Positions 1 to 12,374 of a stretch of DNA of 64,000 nt are shown piece after piece; the first letter of the stretch is position 1; every line of letters starts with the position of its first letter. A program made the translations under genes and the position numbers. The notes under the pieces were generated by a model. It ran no database searches, had not been told where the DNA came from, and saw only the letters and a list, made by a program, of their open reading frames with translations. The stretch is from Nitrosomonadaceae bacterium. GTDB lineage: Bacteria; Pseudomonadota; Gammaproteobacteria; Burkholderiales; Nitrosomonadaceae. Location: positions 109,034-173,033 of the forward strand of contig PBKR01000011.1 in the NCBI GenBank assembly GCA_002721545.1. Direction: 5' to 3'.

Positions 1-561
1 GGTAGACTGTCTCCTTATTTTTTTAATGCTGGGCTATTCAATGATGGTGAATCCTTACGTAAGATTGGACAATTTTACGCGAAAGCTATTCTTGCCGCAC
101 AGCTTCCTTTTGATATGCTGTTTGGCCCAGCATATAAAGGCATTCCCTTAGTTAGTGCTATTTCGATTAATCTCTCTGAAATTGGAAATAACTATCCATT
201 TTGCTTTAATAGAAAAGAAGCAAAAGATCATGGTGAAGGCGGGAATTTAATTGGGGCGCCTCTATCTGGAGAAATTCTAATAATTGATGATGTGATTTCA
301 GCGGGCACATCTATAAGTGAAGCTATAAATTTTATTTGTGCAGCTAGCGCCAGACCCTGTGGTGTAATCGTTTCACTCGACCGAATGGAACGGGGAGAAA
401 GCGGCTTATCAGCAATCCAAGAGATCCAAAAGGCATATAATATTCCAGTTATTAGTATTATCAATCTAGATGACTTAATGAGCTACATGAGTGGTAGGGA
501 TGATTTGGAGCTTAATCTGCATGCTGTAGAAAATTACCGAGCACAATATGGGATTACTTGA
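1..561 (+). CDS. pyrE: Orotate phosphoribosyltransferase, 5' end cut by window
   Basis: Transfers a phosphoribosyl group from PRPP to orotate to make OMP in pyrimidine synthesis. The reading frame is open from base 1, so the track's ATG at 115 is internal; about 186 residues are visible of a usual 210-215. The visible N-terminal part reads SGRLSPYFFNAG-like (here GRLSPYFFNAGLFNDG), typical of PyrE. The PRPP-binding loop IIDDVISAGTSI lies near visible residue 94, and FNRKEAKDHGEGG is the flexible catalytic loop. The gene ends convergently with the DCC-family gene. Identification is firm; only the true start is missing. Confidence 0.95.
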   Translation, partial: GRLSPYFFNAGLFNDGESLRKIGQFYAKAILAAQLPFDMLFGPAYKGIPLVSAISINLSEIGNNYPFCFNRKEAKDHGEGGNLIGAPLSGEILIIDDVISAGTSISEAINFICAASARPCGVIVSLDRMERGESGLSAIQEIQKAYNIPVISIINLDDLMSYMSGRDDLELNLHAVENYRAQYGIT

Positions 562-627
562 TTAATATATTTAATTGAAAATCTATAATCCATAGATGCC
601 TATTTAAATGCTAAAAAATATATAATT

Positions 628-996
628 TTACCAGCGTCTCTTTGAGCAATTCCAACGATATAGAAACTTAGCGAAAATATTATATGTCCAGCGTGAGAGT
701 TGGCTGACTATGGGAAATTGAAGTAGTTTGGCTAACCAATGCTGTCCTCTAGTCTGTGACCATAAGACTATAAAAGCATCTATACCAATATAGAGCTGGC
801 CATTAATGTTTTCAACATAAAGCTTCTCTCTGACTTGATTCTGGGGAACATTAATTTTAGATAGCTCTTCTGGATTTGTATGTATATCAATCCAAATAAT
901 GTTTTTAAGGCCACATGCTTCCATCCGTTTACGTTGATTTTTAATGCCTGTATTACAAATAGGGCACGCGCTATTGTAATAAACTTTATTGGACAT
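628..996 (-). CDS. DCC-family (DUF393) thiol-disulfide oxidoreductase-like protein
   Basis: A 122-residue protein with the DCC-family opening: YYNSACPICNTGI places a CPIC redox-type pair near residue 11, followed by the thioredoxin-like fold expected of DUF393/YuxK proteins. The typical GIDAFIVLW segment lies in the second half and the C-terminus is rich in aromatic and basic residues. The exact substrate of this family is not established. It sits alone between convergent pyrE and the purA block, with about 100 bases of AT-rich spacer on the purA side. The start ATG is clear, although no strong ribosome site is visible. Confidence 0.8.
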   Translation of the reverse strand: MSNKVYYNSACPICNTGIKNQRKRMEACGLKNIIWIDIHTNPEELSKINVPQNQVREKLYVENINGQLYIGIDAFIVLWSQTRGQHWLAKLLQFPIVSQLSRWTYNIFAKFLYRWNCSKRRW

Positions 997-1101
997 AATT
1001 TAATACACAAAAATATAAAATAGTATTTTTAATTTATGTACTAATTCTAGGTAGAGATTAACCCTTTATAGGTAATTTAAAACTAGAATCAACAGATAAA
1101 A

Positions 1102-2442
<1,341 letters not shown>

Positions 2443-2523
2443 TTAGGAGTCTATATTATAATTCTTAAGAAAAGGGTTATTATTGCTAGTAAGTGTTTGA
2501 AAAAAAGGGATTATAAAATTATA

Positions 2524-3696
2524 TTATATAGTGGTAATTTCCCATATTTTATTCTTTAGTACTAATTTCTTGTCACAATTATATGTATCTTTGTTTTTAC
2601 CCTGACCGGGTAATTTTATTATTACAATTTTACCCTTTTTGCGTAATTGCGCTATTTTCTTTTCAAGTAGCTTGTCATTTTTTCTATATGGAGCGAGGAT
2701 TCCTTTAGGGCATAAATTAGGTGGTTGATTTAGTTTCAACAATTCACGTAAATCCATACTAAATCCAGTAGCTGGGCGGGCTCGCCCAAATGCTTTTCCA
2801 ATTTCATCAAAACGCCCACCTAGTGCAATAGCGTTGGTATGATCTTTAGTATATGCTGAAAACACTATACCAGTGTGGTAATGATAACCTCGTAAATCTG
2901 ACAGATCGAATGCTAAGGAGCAGTTTTTTAATTTTATTTCTTTTGCTATTGCTTCTAATTCATCTAGTGCTTTTCTAATTTCTGGGTAATTAGGTAAAAC
3001 ATTTCGTGCTTGGGTTAGTATCTTTTTATCTCCATATAGCTTTGGTAATAACATTAATGCCTGACCTATTTTCTTTTTAATACCTTTACTAAATTCTGAG
3101 CAGAGAGTCTGTAAAGATGGAATATCCTTTGCCTGAAGTGCGTTAAACAATTCTATCTCTAAATTAGTTGGAATTTTTGCAGCTTTTACAAGGCTTCGAA
3201 ATATAGCCACATGACCAAGATCTAAATGAATATTATCTACTTTAAGCATTGCTAGGGCCTGTAGCATGAGGCGCTGAATTTCTAAGTCGCTTTCTATTCC
3301 AATGTGCCCATATAGTTCTCCACCGATTTGAAATGGTTCACGAGTACTAGTTATTCCTGTTGGTATAGTATGTAGTACGCTACCTGCATAGCATAAACGG
3401 GTAATACCGTTACAATTTAATAAGTGAGCATCAATACGTGCAGTTTGTGGTGTTATATCTGGACGCAGGCCTATCATTCTTCCACTCAATTGATCAATCA
3501 TTTTGAACATACGAAGATTCATATCGCTTCCGCTACCTGAAGTTAGGGATTCAACAAATTCCAGCATTGGAGGCGTTACTAGTTGATAACCATGTACTAA
3601 CAGCAAATCTAGGATTTGTCGTCGCATTGATTCGATACGTTGTGCTTCTGCAGGCAGAATATCTTCAATGTATTCGGGAAGGACCCAATTACGCAT
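2524..3696 (-). CDS. hisZ: ATP phosphoribosyltransferase regulatory subunit
   Basis: HisZ is a histidyl-tRNA-synthetase paralogue without aminoacylation activity. It complexes with the short form of HisG to make the first enzyme of histidine synthesis. The 390 residues show the class-II synthetase core: WVLPEYIEDILPAEAQRIE at the start, LRPDITPQTARI as motif 2, and GGRFDEIGKAFGRARPATGF near the C-terminus. The length and the purA neighbour favour HisZ over HisS. The hisG partner is not in this window. The start ATG at 3696 follows the DUF2065 gene by 45 bases, consistent with one operon. Confidence 0.93.
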   Translation of the reverse strand: MRNWVLPEYIEDILPAEAQRIESMRRQILDLLLVHGYQLVTPPMLEFVESLTSGSGSDMNLRMFKMIDQLSGRMIGLRPDITPQTARIDAHLLNCNGITRLCYAGSVLHTIPTGITSTREPFQIGGELYGHIGIESDLEIQRLMLQALAMLKVDNIHLDLGHVAIFRSLVKAAKIPTNLEIELFNALQAKDIPSLQTLCSEFSKGIKKKIGQALMLLPKLYGDKKILTQARNVLPNYPEIRKALDELEAIAKEIKLKNCSLAFDLSDLRGYHYHTGIVFSAYTKDHTNAIALGGRFDEIGKAFGRARPATGFSMDLRELLKLNQPPNLCPKGILAPYRKNDKLLEKKIAQLRKKGKIVIIKLPGQGKNKDTYNCDKKLVLKNKIWEITTI

Positions 3697-3741
3697 ATTT
3701 TTATCTAGAAATTTTTAGTTTAGAAAAGAAAAGATATGAGT

Positions 3742-3927
3742 TTATTTAATAAGGTACAGCATCAGTAATCCTAATAGCATAGAAGTTAGTCCTATGAAGC
3801 GAACCTGATTATCGGCAACCTCAGTTAGTTTTTTGAAGGTATCACGCCAAATACTAGGAAATAAGAATGGCAATATTCCTTCTAATACTAACATTAATGC
3901 AAATGCAATTAGCAAAGTGTCCCACAT
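3742..3927 (-). CDS. DUF2065 small membrane protein
   Basis: A 61-residue protein with two hydrophobic segments (about residues 3-22 and 43-60) separated by a short polar stretch with IWRDTFKKLTEVADNQVR. This matches DUF2065, a small inner-membrane family that commonly sits between hflC and hisZ or purA. Function is unknown; its place beside hflKC suggests, but does not prove, a link to the HflKC membrane complex. About 130 bases separate it from hflC. Confidence 0.85.
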   Translation of the reverse strand: MWDTLLIAFALMLVLEGILPFLFPSIWRDTFKKLTEVADNQVRFIGLTSMLLGLLMLYLIK

Positions 3928-4057
3928 ATTTCTAATAACTCCAATAGTATATTTTTATATCGAAGCTTTTAAAAAATCAATGCTAGCTGTAACTATAATA
4001 AAAACTACTAAATTAATATAATAATTTTAATTAATGTCAAACCAAATTATTTATTTC

Positions 4058-4924
4058 TTACTGTTTTTTTGAATTTTTCAAGTATTTGAAGAATTCAGAA
4101 TTTGGCTCAAGAACCATTATATCATTCTGGTTCTGGAAACTTTGTTTATAAGCTTCTAGGCTGCGATAGAAAGAATAGAACTCTGGGTTCTTTTTGAATG
4201 CCTCAGCATATATTTTTGTGGCTTTAGCGTCTCCTTCGCCCTTAATTTTTTGCGCATCTCGATATGCTTTAGCTATAATTACTTCGCGCTGTCGATCAGC
4301 ATTAGAACGAATTTTTTCAGATTCTGCAAAACCAGTGGATCTTAATTCATTAGCTACGCGCTTTCTTTCTGCTTCCATTCTTCTGTAGACTGATTCACTT
4401 ACTTCTTGTGGTAAATCTACTCTTTTTAAGCGAACATCTACTACTTCTACTCCAATATTACGAGCATCAACATCAGCCTTCTGACGCATTATCTCCATAA
4501 TTTTATCGCGTTGACCTGAAACTACTTCATGTACTGTACGATTACCAAATTCATCACGTAAGCTTGAGTTTACAGTTTGTGCTAAGCGTACTCTTGCTAA
4601 TGCTTCATCACCCTGTACACTGATGTAATACTGTTTTACATCAACGATACGCCACTTAACAAATAAATCCACTAGCACATTCTTTTTCTCTGATGTGATG
4701 AACCGCTCAGGCTCTTCAGAATCCATTGTTAAGATACGTGAATCAAAAAACCGCACATTCTGTACTATTGGGATTTTAAAATATAATCCTGGAGATGTTT
4801 TTACAGAGACAACCTCTCCTAGCTGAAAGACTATCGCTCTTTGACGTTGGTCAACAATATATAGCGAAGAACTTATTAAAAGGAATAAAACAACAATAAT
4901 GGCTAAAAATGTTTGACTTTTCAT
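4058..4924 (-). CDS. hflC: HflC, SPFH-domain partner of the FtsH protease
   Basis: HflC and HflK form a periplasm-facing SPFH assembly around the FtsH protease. The 288 residues have one N-terminal membrane anchor (about residues 5-24), then the SPFH/band-7 domain with YIVDQRQRAIVFQLGEV, and a long helical region ending in the KIKGEGDAKATKIYAEAF segment typical of HflC. The start codon is directly next to the hflK stop codon, so the two are translationally linked. No abnormality is seen. Confidence 0.96.
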   Translation of the reverse strand: MKSQTFLAIIVVLFLLISSSLYIVDQRQRAIVFQLGEVVSVKTSPGLYFKIPIVQNVRFFDSRILTMDSEEPERFITSEKKNVLVDLFVKWRIVDVKQYYISVQGDEALARVRLAQTVNSSLRDEFGNRTVHEVVSGQRDKIMEIMRQKADVDARNIGVEVVDVRLKRVDLPQEVSESVYRRMEAERKRVANELRSTGFAESEKIRSNADRQREVIIAKAYRDAQKIKGEGDAKATKIYAEAFKKNPEFYSFYRSLEAYKQSFQNQNDIMVLEPNSEFFKYLKNSKKQ

Positions 4925-6154
4925 TTATCTTGACTCCCGTTCGCGGATTCGGAATACTTCACGAGAACGCTGCGTACGTGTTGTACTTCTTGGTTCTGGT
5001 TGGGCCTCATCTTGTGTAGGAGCTGCTGTAGTAGCTGCCGGAGTTACTGGAGTAGTTGCTGAAGTAGTGGAGCTCTGTCCTATTATTTTATCTAGTGGCA
5101 AATACATTAGATTATTGCTGCTTTTTGAATCTACTAATACCTTGTTTGATTTTTTTAATACTTCTTGCATCGTATCGAGGTAAAGGCGATCACGGGTTAC
5201 ATTAGGGGCTTTACTATATTCAACTAATATCTGATCAAATCGGTTAGCATCACCGGTAGAGTTCTCTATTACTCGCTGCTTATACCCTTCAGACTCTTCT
5301 AGTATGCGAGCTGCATTACCTTTTGCTTTTGGGATAACATCATTAGCATAAGCCTCCCCTTCATTTTTTTGTCTTTCTTTATCTTGCCCTGCTTTAACTG
5401 CATCATCAAATGCTGCCTGAACTTGTTCTGGCGGTTGAGCATTTTGCATAGTAACTTTGCTTATAGCAATTCCTATTTTGTAATGATCAAGCAGCCCTTG
5501 CATTAGTACTGTTGCCTTTGCTGCTACATCTTCACGCCCTTCGTAGAGAACATAATCCATACTGCTTTTTCCAATAACTTCACGAATTGATGATTCTGCA
5601 GCTTGTAATACTGCTTCATCTGGATTACGGTTATTAAATAGGTATTCTTGAGGGCTTTTAAGGATATATTGCACAGCAAACTGAATATCAATAATATTTT
5701 CATCATCAGTTAACATTAATGACTCTTTTAGTACTTTACTAGATACATTATTACGATATCCAATTTCAATAGTCCTAACTTGACTTACATTAACAAGTTC
5801 AACCGTTTCTGCTGGATAAGGTAAATGCCAGCCTAAACCTGCTGGAGTTGTTTCACTATATTGTCCAAAACGTAGAACTACCCCACGTTGACCTTCATTG
5901 ACAATATAAAACCCGCTAGCTATCCATAACAATAAAAGTATGCCGAGGAGAACGCCAATACTTACACCTCCACCAAGACGTTTAAAATTATCACCTCCAG
6001 ATCCGCCTCCATCCTTGCTGCCATTGTTGCTTGGACGTTTTTTACGGCCACCAAAAAGGTCATTAAGCTTTTTGTTAACGTTACGTAGCATTTCATCCAG
6101 ATCGGGCGGCCCAGATCCATCTTTTTTTCGGCCCCACTGCGGATCATTTCCCAT
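4925..6154 (-). CDS. hflK: HflK, SPFH-domain partner of the FtsH protease
   Basis: Partner of HflC in the complex that modulates FtsH. The 409 residues begin with MGNDPQWGRKK, the usual HflK start, then a glycine-rich cytoplasmic linker. One membrane helix follows near residues 71-90, then the SPFH domain (GFYIVNEGQRGVVLRFGQY) and a helical region with GDANRFDQILVEY. The C-terminus is a long low-complexity Thr/Ala/Pro tail, common in this family. The hflX-hflK gap is about 100 bases. Confidence 0.96.
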   Translation of the reverse strand: MGNDPQWGRKKDGSGPPDLDEMLRNVNKKLNDLFGGRKKRPSNNGSKDGGGSGGDNFKRLGGGVSIGVLLGILLLLWIASGFYIVNEGQRGVVLRFGQYSETTPAGLGWHLPYPAETVELVNVSQVRTIEIGYRNNVSSKVLKESLMLTDDENIIDIQFAVQYILKSPQEYLFNNRNPDEAVLQAAESSIREVIGKSSMDYVLYEGREDVAAKATVLMQGLLDHYKIGIAISKVTMQNAQPPEQVQAAFDDAVKAGQDKERQKNEGEAYANDVIPKAKGNAARILEESEGYKQRVIENSTGDANRFDQILVEYSKAPNVTRDRLYLDTMQEVLKKSNKVLVDSKSSNNLMYLPLDKIIGQSSTTSATTPVTPAATTAAPTQDEAQPEPRSTTRTQRSREVFRIRERESR

Positions 6155-6256
6155 AATAATGTTTATTCCAATTTATTGTATTAATTAAGTTCGACGAGCG
6201 AGCAGCTTAGTAAGTTCCATTAGCTTAAATGGGAGTTAATAATATTTATTATGTAT

Positions 6257-7447
6257 TTAATTGGTTATAGTGCATCCATCGTCTAATGTTTTAATTTGAG
6301 GCAATATTTTACACCATTGTGGTTTGCTTTGTTTAATTACTTCAGCTAGTGCAAGCTTAATGAAATCAAGTCCTTCGCCAGTTTTTGCACTTAGACGAAT
6401 TAATTCTATTCTACCATACTCGTTACGCCGATACCCAGATGTTCCTTGTGATTCGTTTGTTAAATCAATTTTGTTTAATATTAATATCTGTGGAACTGTA
6501 TCAGCACCAATTTCCTGTAGTACTTTATTCACTTCTTCAATTTGTTCTTCTCGATTAGGACTACTTGCATCTACTACATGTAGTAGTACATCTGACTGTA
6601 CAGTTTCTTCTAGTGTTGCTTTAAATGCTGCGATTAGAGTATGTGGTAGTTCACGGATAAAACCTACAGTGTCTGAGATAACTAATGGGCCATGTCCTGG
6701 AATATAAAGCTTACGAGTAGTTGCATCTAATGTTGCAAAAAGTTTATTTGCAGCATATGCATTTGTCCTAGTAAGAGAATTAAATAAGGTAGATTTGCCT
6801 ACGTTAGTATAACCAATGATAGAAACTGATATAACATTGGCCCTTTTTCTCGTACGTCTTTGAATATTTCTGCGGGATTGTAGTTTTATAAGTTTTTCTT
6901 TTAGTAATTTAACTCTCTTACCAAGTAGCCTTCGATCTGTTTCAAGTTGAGTTTCTCCAGGACCACGTAAACCTATACCACCTTTTTGTCGTTCTAAATG
7001 AGTCCATCCACGTACTAAGTGAGTGGCTAGGTATTGGAGTTGTGCTAGCTCAACTTGGAGTTTTCCTTCATGGCTTTTAGCTCGTTGGGCAAATATATCT
7101 AAAATTAGGCTAGTGCGGTCAATTACGCGGCAATTAAGATATATCCTTAAATTTCGTTGTTGAGCAGAAGAGAGATTGTTATTAAATATTACTAGCTGAG
7201 CACCAGTTTGCCTTAATATTCTTGCAATTTCCTCTACTTTTCCTTTACCTGCATAAGTAGCAGGATTAGGTTTATGGCGCTTGCTCTTTATCTCTGCAAG
7301 GATTATAAGCTTATCACTTATTGCTAGTTGCCGTAATTCTTCTAAGTCTTCTGAATACTTACTGCTGTCAACATTTAAGCTTACTAGAATAGTAGTGTTT
7401 TCTTTATTTATTGCATTAGTGAAATTACCAGTAATATTATCAGGCAT
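6257..7447 (-). CDS. hflX: GTPase HflX
   Basis: Ribosome-associated GTPase of the Obg-HflX group, linked in other bacteria to ribosome splitting under stress. The 396 residues show the HflX N-terminal domain ending in [12 protein letters not shown], then a G domain with [12 protein letters not shown] (P-loop), DTVGF (G3) and NKID (G4). The start overlaps the end of hfq by 8 bases, which suggests translational coupling. This hfq-hflX pairing is common in proteobacteria. Confidence 0.96.
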   Translation of the reverse strand: MPDNITGNFTNAINKENTTILVSLNVDSSKYSEDLEELRQLAISDKLIILAEIKSKRHKPNPATYAGKGKVEEIARILRQTGAQLVIFNNNLSSAQQRNLRIYLNCRVIDRTSLILDIFAQRAKSHEGKLQVELAQLQYLATHLVRGWTHLERQKGGIGLRGPGETQLETDRRLLGKRVKLLKEKLIKLQSRRNIQRRTRKRANVISVSIIGYTNVGKSTLFNSLTRTNAYAANKLFATLDATTRKLYIPGHGPLVISDTVGFIRELPHTLIAAFKATLEETVQSDVLLHVVDASSPNREEQIEEVNKVLQEIGADTVPQILILNKIDLTNESQGTSGYRRNEYGRIELIRLSAKTGEGLDFIKLALAEVIKQSKPQWCKILPQIKTLDDGCTITN

Positions 7448-7691
7448 CAGAATCAGGTATAGCTGGCATTTCTAGTTCAGTAGAGAAAGCTTTAGTAGGA
7501 ACAACAGTAGAAATAGCGTGCTTATATACCATTTGTGTCACTGTATTTTTTAGAAGAATTACATACTGATCAAATGATTCAATTTGACCTTGTAGTTTAA
7601 TGCCATTTACCAAATAAATTGATACTGGGATGTATTCTTTTCGTAAGGCATTTAAAAATGGATCCTGTAAGAGTTGTCCTTTAACTGCCAT
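7440..7691 (-). CDS. hfq: RNA chaperone Hfq
   Basis: Hexameric Sm-like protein that pairs small RNAs with mRNAs. The 83 residues start [19 protein letters not shown] and contain the Sm1 region and the Sm2 motif [10 protein letters not shown], with a short C-terminal tail. A strong ribosome site, AAGGAGG, lies just upstream of the ATG. About 210 bases of AT-rich DNA separate it from rppH, so its own promoter is likely there. It heads the hfq-hflX-hflK-hflC block. Confidence 0.97.
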   Translation of the reverse strand: MAVKGQLLQDPFLNALRKEYIPVSIYLVNGIKLQGQIESFDQYVILLKNTVTQMVYKHAISTVVPTKAFSTELEMPAIPDSDA

Positions 7692-7903
7692 TGGAGCCTC
7701 CTTATTTTAATTATTAAAATGCTAACTTTACTTTATTTTTTGTAGTAAATCTATATTTTTAGGACTAAGATAAGTAGTTTATATTTTATATAACTACATG
7801 TTATTATTTCATAAAATTAATAGTGAATTTAGAAAACTTTAATTTATTGGCATTTTATTTCTGGCTAAATTACTTAATTTTATTTTTGGTATATTTTGTT
7901 TCT

Positions 7904-8437
7904 CTAACATTTATTTTTTAGATAGATACGATTATATTTACTATATTTAGTAATTTCATGGGACTCATGATTAAGCAATCTCGCTAATTCAGTCAGGGCC
8001 TCATAATATACTTGTCTTTTAAATTCAACTACCGATTCAAGTTCAATCCAGTATTGATTCCAGCGCCACGCATCAAATTCAGGGCGTATATTTGCACGAA
8101 GTGATACATCAGAGTCTCGTCCTACCAAACGCAATAAATACCAAATTTGTTTCTGGCCTTTATAATTGCCACGACATTCACGTTTTATCCAATTATCAGG
8201 CACGTCATAACGTAGCCAATCACGTGTACGGCCAACAATTTTTATATGCCGTGGGTGCAGCCCTGTTTCTTCTGTTAATTCTCTATACATAGCTTGTTTT
8301 GGACTTTCTCCAGGGTTAATTCCCCCTTGAGGGAACTGCCAAGAATTCTGTTTAACACGTTTTCCCCAGAACACTTCATTCTTCTTATTTAGAAGAATGA
8401 TACCAACATTGGAGCGATATCCGTTACGATCGATCAT
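7904..8437 (-). CDS. rppH: RNA pyrophosphohydrolase RppH (Nudix)
   Basis: Removes pyrophosphate from 5' triphosphate RNA and so starts mRNA decay. The 177-residue protein opens [19 protein letters not shown] and has a full Nudix box: [20 protein letters not shown] in the GX5EX7REUXEEXGU pattern near residues 38-60. The later [12 protein letters not shown] and [11 protein letters not shown] are typical of RppH. It is divergent from proS; RppH and ProS genes are neighbours in many betaproteobacteria. Confidence 0.95.
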   Translation of the reverse strand: MIDRNGYRSNVGIILLNKKNEVFWGKRVKQNSWQFPQGGINPGESPKQAMYRELTEETGLHPRHIKIVGRTRDWLRYDVPDNWIKRECRGNYKGQKQIWYLLRLVGRDSDVSLRANIRPEFDAWRWNQYWIELESVVEFKRQVYYEALTELARLLNHESHEITKYSKYNRIYLKNKC

Positions 8438-8791
8438 ATAGTTATTAATGTTATCCGTTTATATAAGATTGATACAGATTTTTTCATACTTTATACTAGA
8501 ATGAAAGTAAACGCTAAATTAATAAAGATATTCAACTAAATTTATAGCATTTAGATTTAATTCTCTAGTAAGTGTTATATTCAATTTCCATTGTATAAAA
8601 TAATTATTGTTTCTATTTCATTGTCATGAAGATAGGTGTTTTCCAAAAATTATTTATTAAGGTGCGATATACATAAATATAAAATTTTATGCTTAAACAC
8701 TTATGGACATAAATGTTGAGGGTAAAAAACATATGATAAATATTCTTAAGGTCGGATTATCTGGATTGAATTTCTTTGATGGAGCCAAGTG
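8438..8791. other. Divergent intergenic region between rppH and proS
   Basis: About 350 bases without a convincing gene. It holds a good plus-strand promoter match near its left end (listed separately), which would give proS a leader of nearly 290 bases. A 29-codon open frame from 8703 ends in a TGA that overlaps the proS ATG, but it has no visible ribosome site. No recognised riboswitch or RNA family was seen. Confidence 0.5.
8469..8497 (+). promoter_or_regulatory. Candidate sigma-70 promoter for proS
   Basis: A -35 box TTGATA and a -10 box TATACT are separated by exactly 17 bases. Each matches the consensus at 5 of 6 positions. It points toward proS but lies far upstream, so the leader would be long. 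No start-site data exist here. Confidence 0.45.
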
Positions 8792-10495
8792 ATGCGTGTA
8801 TCGCAATTTTTTATTTCTACCTATAAAGAGGCTCCTGCTGAAGCTGAATTAGTAAGCCATAGTCTAATGTTACGTGCTGGCTTTATTAAAAAACTTGGAA
8901 GTGGTCTATATACTTGGATGCCACTAGGTTTGAGAGTTTTGCGTAAAGTAGAGTCTATTATTAGGGAAGAAATGAATAAATCTGGTGCAGTAGAGTTACT
9001 TATGCCTGTAATGCAGCCAGCAGAATTATGGAGAGAGACAAAGCGTTGGGATAAATTTGGATCATTAATGATGAGAATGCAAGATCGTTACCAACATGAT
9101 TTTTGTTTTGGCCCAACACATGAAGAAGTAATTACTGACATTGTACGTAAAGAAATAAAAAGTTATCGTCAGATTCCTCTTATTCTATATCAAATTCAAA
9201 CTAAATTTCGAGATGAGATTCGTCCGCGCTTTGGTGTGATGCGTGCGCGTGAATTTGTAATGAAAGATGCATACTCATTTCATACTGATAGTTCTAGTCT
9301 AGAGGAAGCATATAAGGCTATGCATATAACTTATACTAAAATATTTAGTCGCTTAGGGTTAAATTTCCGTGTTGTAGAGGCTGATCCCGGCGCAATAGGT
9401 GGTGGGAGCTCGCATGAATTTCACGTATTAGCTGAATCAGGTGAAGATAGTATTGCTTTTTGTCCAGACTCACCCTATGCGGCTAATATAGAATTTGCTG
9501 AGTCCATGAAATCAGATAAATTACGCAATAAAGCTAATTGTCCTATGGAGAAAATTGCAACAGCTAATAGAAAAACTTGTGAAGAAGTAGCAAATTTTTT
9601 AAATGTACCACTTCAAAACACTGTTAAAACGTTAGCTGTGATAGTGAACCATGAAATGATTTTGTTGTTATTACGTGGCGATCATTGCTTAAATGAGTTA
9701 AAAACTAAAAAGATTCCATTACTAAAAGATTTTCGGCTAGCTAATAAAGAAGAGATTATTAAGAAAATAAGCTGTCCTGCAGGATATATAGGGCCAGTAG
9801 GCTCTGATTTAACCATTGTTTCAGATGTATCAGTAATAGAAATGAGTGATTTTATTTGCGGCTCAAATGAGGAAGGTAGCCATTTTACTGGAGTTAATTT
9901 TGGTCGTGATTTGAAAGAGCCTGATCATGTATTTGATATTCGTAATGTTGTTCCAGGTGATTTATCTCCTGATGGTAAAGGTAAATTACAGATTTGCAAG
10001 GGTATTGAGGTTGGACATATTTTTAAATTGAATACTGAATATTCTAAGGCAATGAAAGCTTGTTATTTGGATGATTCTGGTCAGTCTGTACCTATAGAAA
10101 TGGGGTGTTATGGTATCGGTGTATCACGTATAGTGGCTGCAGCTATTGAGCAAAAAAATGATAAGCGTGGCATCATTCTTCCATTTGAAATGGCACCTTT
10201 TCACGTTGTAATTGTGCCTATAGGAATGAGCAACAATAAATTGATAAAAATTGAATCTGAGAAACTATATAAGAAATTATCTGCTATTGGTATTGAGGTT
10301 TTACTTGATGATCGTAATGAACGCCCAGGTGTTATGTTTGCAGATATGGAATTAATTGGGATTCCCCACCGTATCGTTATTGGGGAGCGTTGTTTAAGAG
10401 AGGGAAAAATTGAATATAAGGGTAGGTGTGATGCAGAGCATCAGGATATTCCCTTACTAAATATAGTTGATTTTATAAAATCAACTTTAGTTTAA
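8792..10495 (+). CDS. proS: Prolyl-tRNA synthetase
   Basis: Charges tRNA-Pro with proline. I chose the ATG at 8792 over the track's GTG three bases earlier, because GGAG lies seven bases upstream of it and family members start [10 protein letters not shown]. At 567 residues it is the long bacterial type with an inserted editing domain between class-II motifs 2 and 3. Motifs seen include [26 protein letters not shown] (motif 2), [13 protein letters not shown] (motif 3) and a C-terminal anticodon-binding domain with [14 protein letters not shown] matching tRNA-Pro lies at 20970. Confidence 0.97.
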   Translation: MRVSQFFISTYKEAPAEAELVSHSLMLRAGFIKKLGSGLYTWMPLGLRVLRKVESIIREEMNKSGAVELLMPVMQPAELWRETKRWDKFGSLMMRMQDRYQHDFCFGPTHEEVITDIVRKEIKSYRQIPLILYQIQTKFRDEIRPRFGVMRAREFVMKDAYSFHTDSSSLEEAYKAMHITYTKIFSRLGLNFRVVEADPGAIGGGSSHEFHVLAESGEDSIAFCPDSPYAANIEFAESMKSDKLRNKANCPMEKIATANRKTCEEVANFLNVPLQNTVKTLAVIVNHEMILLLLRGDHCLNELKTKKIPLLKDFRLANKEEIIKKISCPAGYIGPVGSDLTIVSDVSVIEMSDFICGSNEEGSHFTGVNFGRDLKEPDHVFDIRNVVPGDLSPDGKGKLQICKGIEVGHIFKLNTEYSKAMKACYLDDSGQSVPIEMGCYGIGVSRIVAAAIEQKNDKRGIILPFEMAPFHVVIVPIGMSNNKLIKIESEKLYKKLSAIGIEVLLDDRNERPGVMFADMELIGIPHRIVIGERCLREGKIEYKGRCDAEHQDIPLLNIVDFIKSTLV

Positions 10496-10612
10496 AAATA
10501 TCCATATTATAGATCATGAGTGATTTTTCAAGATTAGATCCTAGATTTAGTGGGGGTTGATTTTAGCTCTTCATATCAGTCTGCTCATGATGGTTTATTA
10601 TGTTTCAGGGTG

Positions 10613-12130
10613 TCATTTCTGCAACTTACTATGTAAGTTATTAAGAGCGCTGAGGTAGGCTTTTGCAGATGCCGTTACAATATCAGTATCTGATCCGTTA
10701 CCGTTAGCAATTCGTCCTGATTTTTGTAATCTTACTGTTACCTCTCCTTGTGAATCAGTACCGCTAGTAATATTGTTTACTGAATATAATTGTAATTCTG
10801 CATCGCTAGAAAGGATCTTTTCAATTGCACGGAAAGTAGCATCAACTGGACCACTACCATTAGATTCTGCTTGTAATTCTTTACCCATTTCAGAAATTAC
10901 CACCTTTGCATATGGTGTTTTACCAGTCTCACTATGGGCTGTTAGAGACACAAGCTTGTAATGTTCTTGTAGATTAGTAGCCTCATTAGAAACTAGTGCA
11001 TGTAAATCCTCATCGAAGATGTCATGTTTCTTGTCAGCTAATTCTTTGAAACGAATAAATGTGGTATTGAATATTTTTTCTGATTCTAATTCGATTCCAA
11101 GTTCAGTTAGACGGCTACGAAGTGCATTACGTCCAGAATGTTTCCCAAGTGATAATTTATTAGCTCCCCAGCCAACATCTTCAGCGCGCATAATCTCATA
11201 TGTTTCACGATGCTTCAATACACCATCTTGGTGGATACCAGCTTCATGCGCAAATGCATTTGCTCCGACAATAGCTTTATTAGGCTGTACTGGGAAGCCA
11301 GTTATACTAGAAACAAGCTTACTCGTTGGTACGATATGAGTAGCATCTATAGTTGTATCGCAAAGAAACAGGTCCTGGCGAGTACGGACTGCCATTACAA
11401 TTTCTTCAAGAGATGCATTACCTGCACGCTCTCCTAAACCATTAATAGTACATTCAACTTGGCGTGCACCATTTATTACCGCTGCTAATGAGTTAGCAAC
11501 TGCTAGGCCTAAATCATTATGGCAGTGTACTGAAAATATTGCTTTATCAGAATTAGGTACTTGTTTACGTATAGTATGTATGAGTTGGCCAAATTGTTCT
11601 GGCATCGTAAAGCCAACAGTATCTGGGATATTAAGGGTTTTTGCTCCTGCTTCAATAACTCCTTCTAACACTCTACAAAGAAAATCAAGATTTGAGCGAC
11701 CCGCATCTTCTGGAGAGAATTCTACATTGTCAGTGTATTGACGTGCCCATTTTACAGCTTTAACGGCTTGTTCAAATACTTGGTCAGGAGACATACGTAG
11801 TTTTTTTTCCATATGAACTGGTGAAGTGGCAATAAAGGTATGAATACGTGCTGAATTTGCACCTCTTAGAGCTTCTCCAGCACGATCAATATCATTCTTA
11901 GTAGCACGAGCCAATCCGCATATAGTACTTTCTTTAATATTTTTAGCTACTGCTTTTACTGCTTCAAAATCACCGTTGGAGGCAGCTGGAAACCCAGCTT
12001 CTATGATGTCAACTTTCATACGTTCTAGATGTCGTGCAATCCGGATTTTTTCTTCCTGGGTCATAGATGCACCAGGACTTTGTTCGCCATCACGTAGAGT
12101 TGTATCAAAAACTATTAAATGCTCTTTCAT
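10613..12130 (-). CDS. leuA: 2-isopropylmalate synthase
   Basis: Condenses acetyl-CoA with 2-oxoisovalerate, the first committed step to leucine. The track start is 21 codons upstream; I place the start at the ATG giving [20 protein letters not shown], the usual N-terminus, with GGAG upstream. That gives 505 residues. The DRE-TIM catalytic domain shows [15 protein letters not shown] and [19 protein letters not shown] with metal-binding histidines. The C-terminal leucine-feedback domain is complete (residues about 390-500). It is the last gene of the ilvBNC-psd-pssA-leuA run, all on the minus strand. Confidence 0.95.
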   Translation of the reverse strand: MKEHLIVFDTTLRDGEQSPGASMTQEEKIRIARHLERMKVDIIEAGFPAASNGDFEAVKAVAKNIKESTICGLARATKNDIDRAGEALRGANSARIHTFIATSPVHMEKKLRMSPDQVFEQAVKAVKWARQYTDNVEFSPEDAGRSNLDFLCRVLEGVIEAGAKTLNIPDTVGFTMPEQFGQLIHTIRKQVPNSDKAIFSVHCHNDLGLAVANSLAAVINGARQVECTINGLGERAGNASLEEIVMAVRTRQDLFLCDTTIDATHIVPTSKLVSSITGFPVQPNKAIVGANAFAHEAGIHQDGVLKHRETYEIMRAEDVGWGANKLSLGKHSGRNALRSRLTELGIELESEKIFNTTFIRFKELADKKHDIFDEDLHALVSNEATNLQEHYKLVSLTAHSETGKTPYAKVVISEMGKELQAESNGSGPVDATFRAIEKILSSDAELQLYSVNNITSGTDSQGEVTVRLQKSGRIANGNGSDTDIVTASAKAYLSALNNLHSKLQK

Positions 12131-12374
12131 TCTTTCTCTATCTCCATCATATATAGAAAAAATCTGAGTTGAAATACAGAATTTGCAAAGCATATTCTGT
12201 TAGATAAGACATTAGAATTAGATATAATAATCAGCGCGCAAGGCGCAGCAGAGATTTTGACAATAGCATCAAGCTATGTGAGTGATAAAAATAAAGATGA
12301 CTATAAATATGTTTCATATGTTTAAATATAAACGGTTTTTTATTTTTACGCAACAAAGTGTGGATAAGATTTTT

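Noticed and set aside
5524-6147. Overlapping frames inside hflK on both strands
   Set aside because: Shadows of the well-supported hflK frame; composition is that of other-frame translation.
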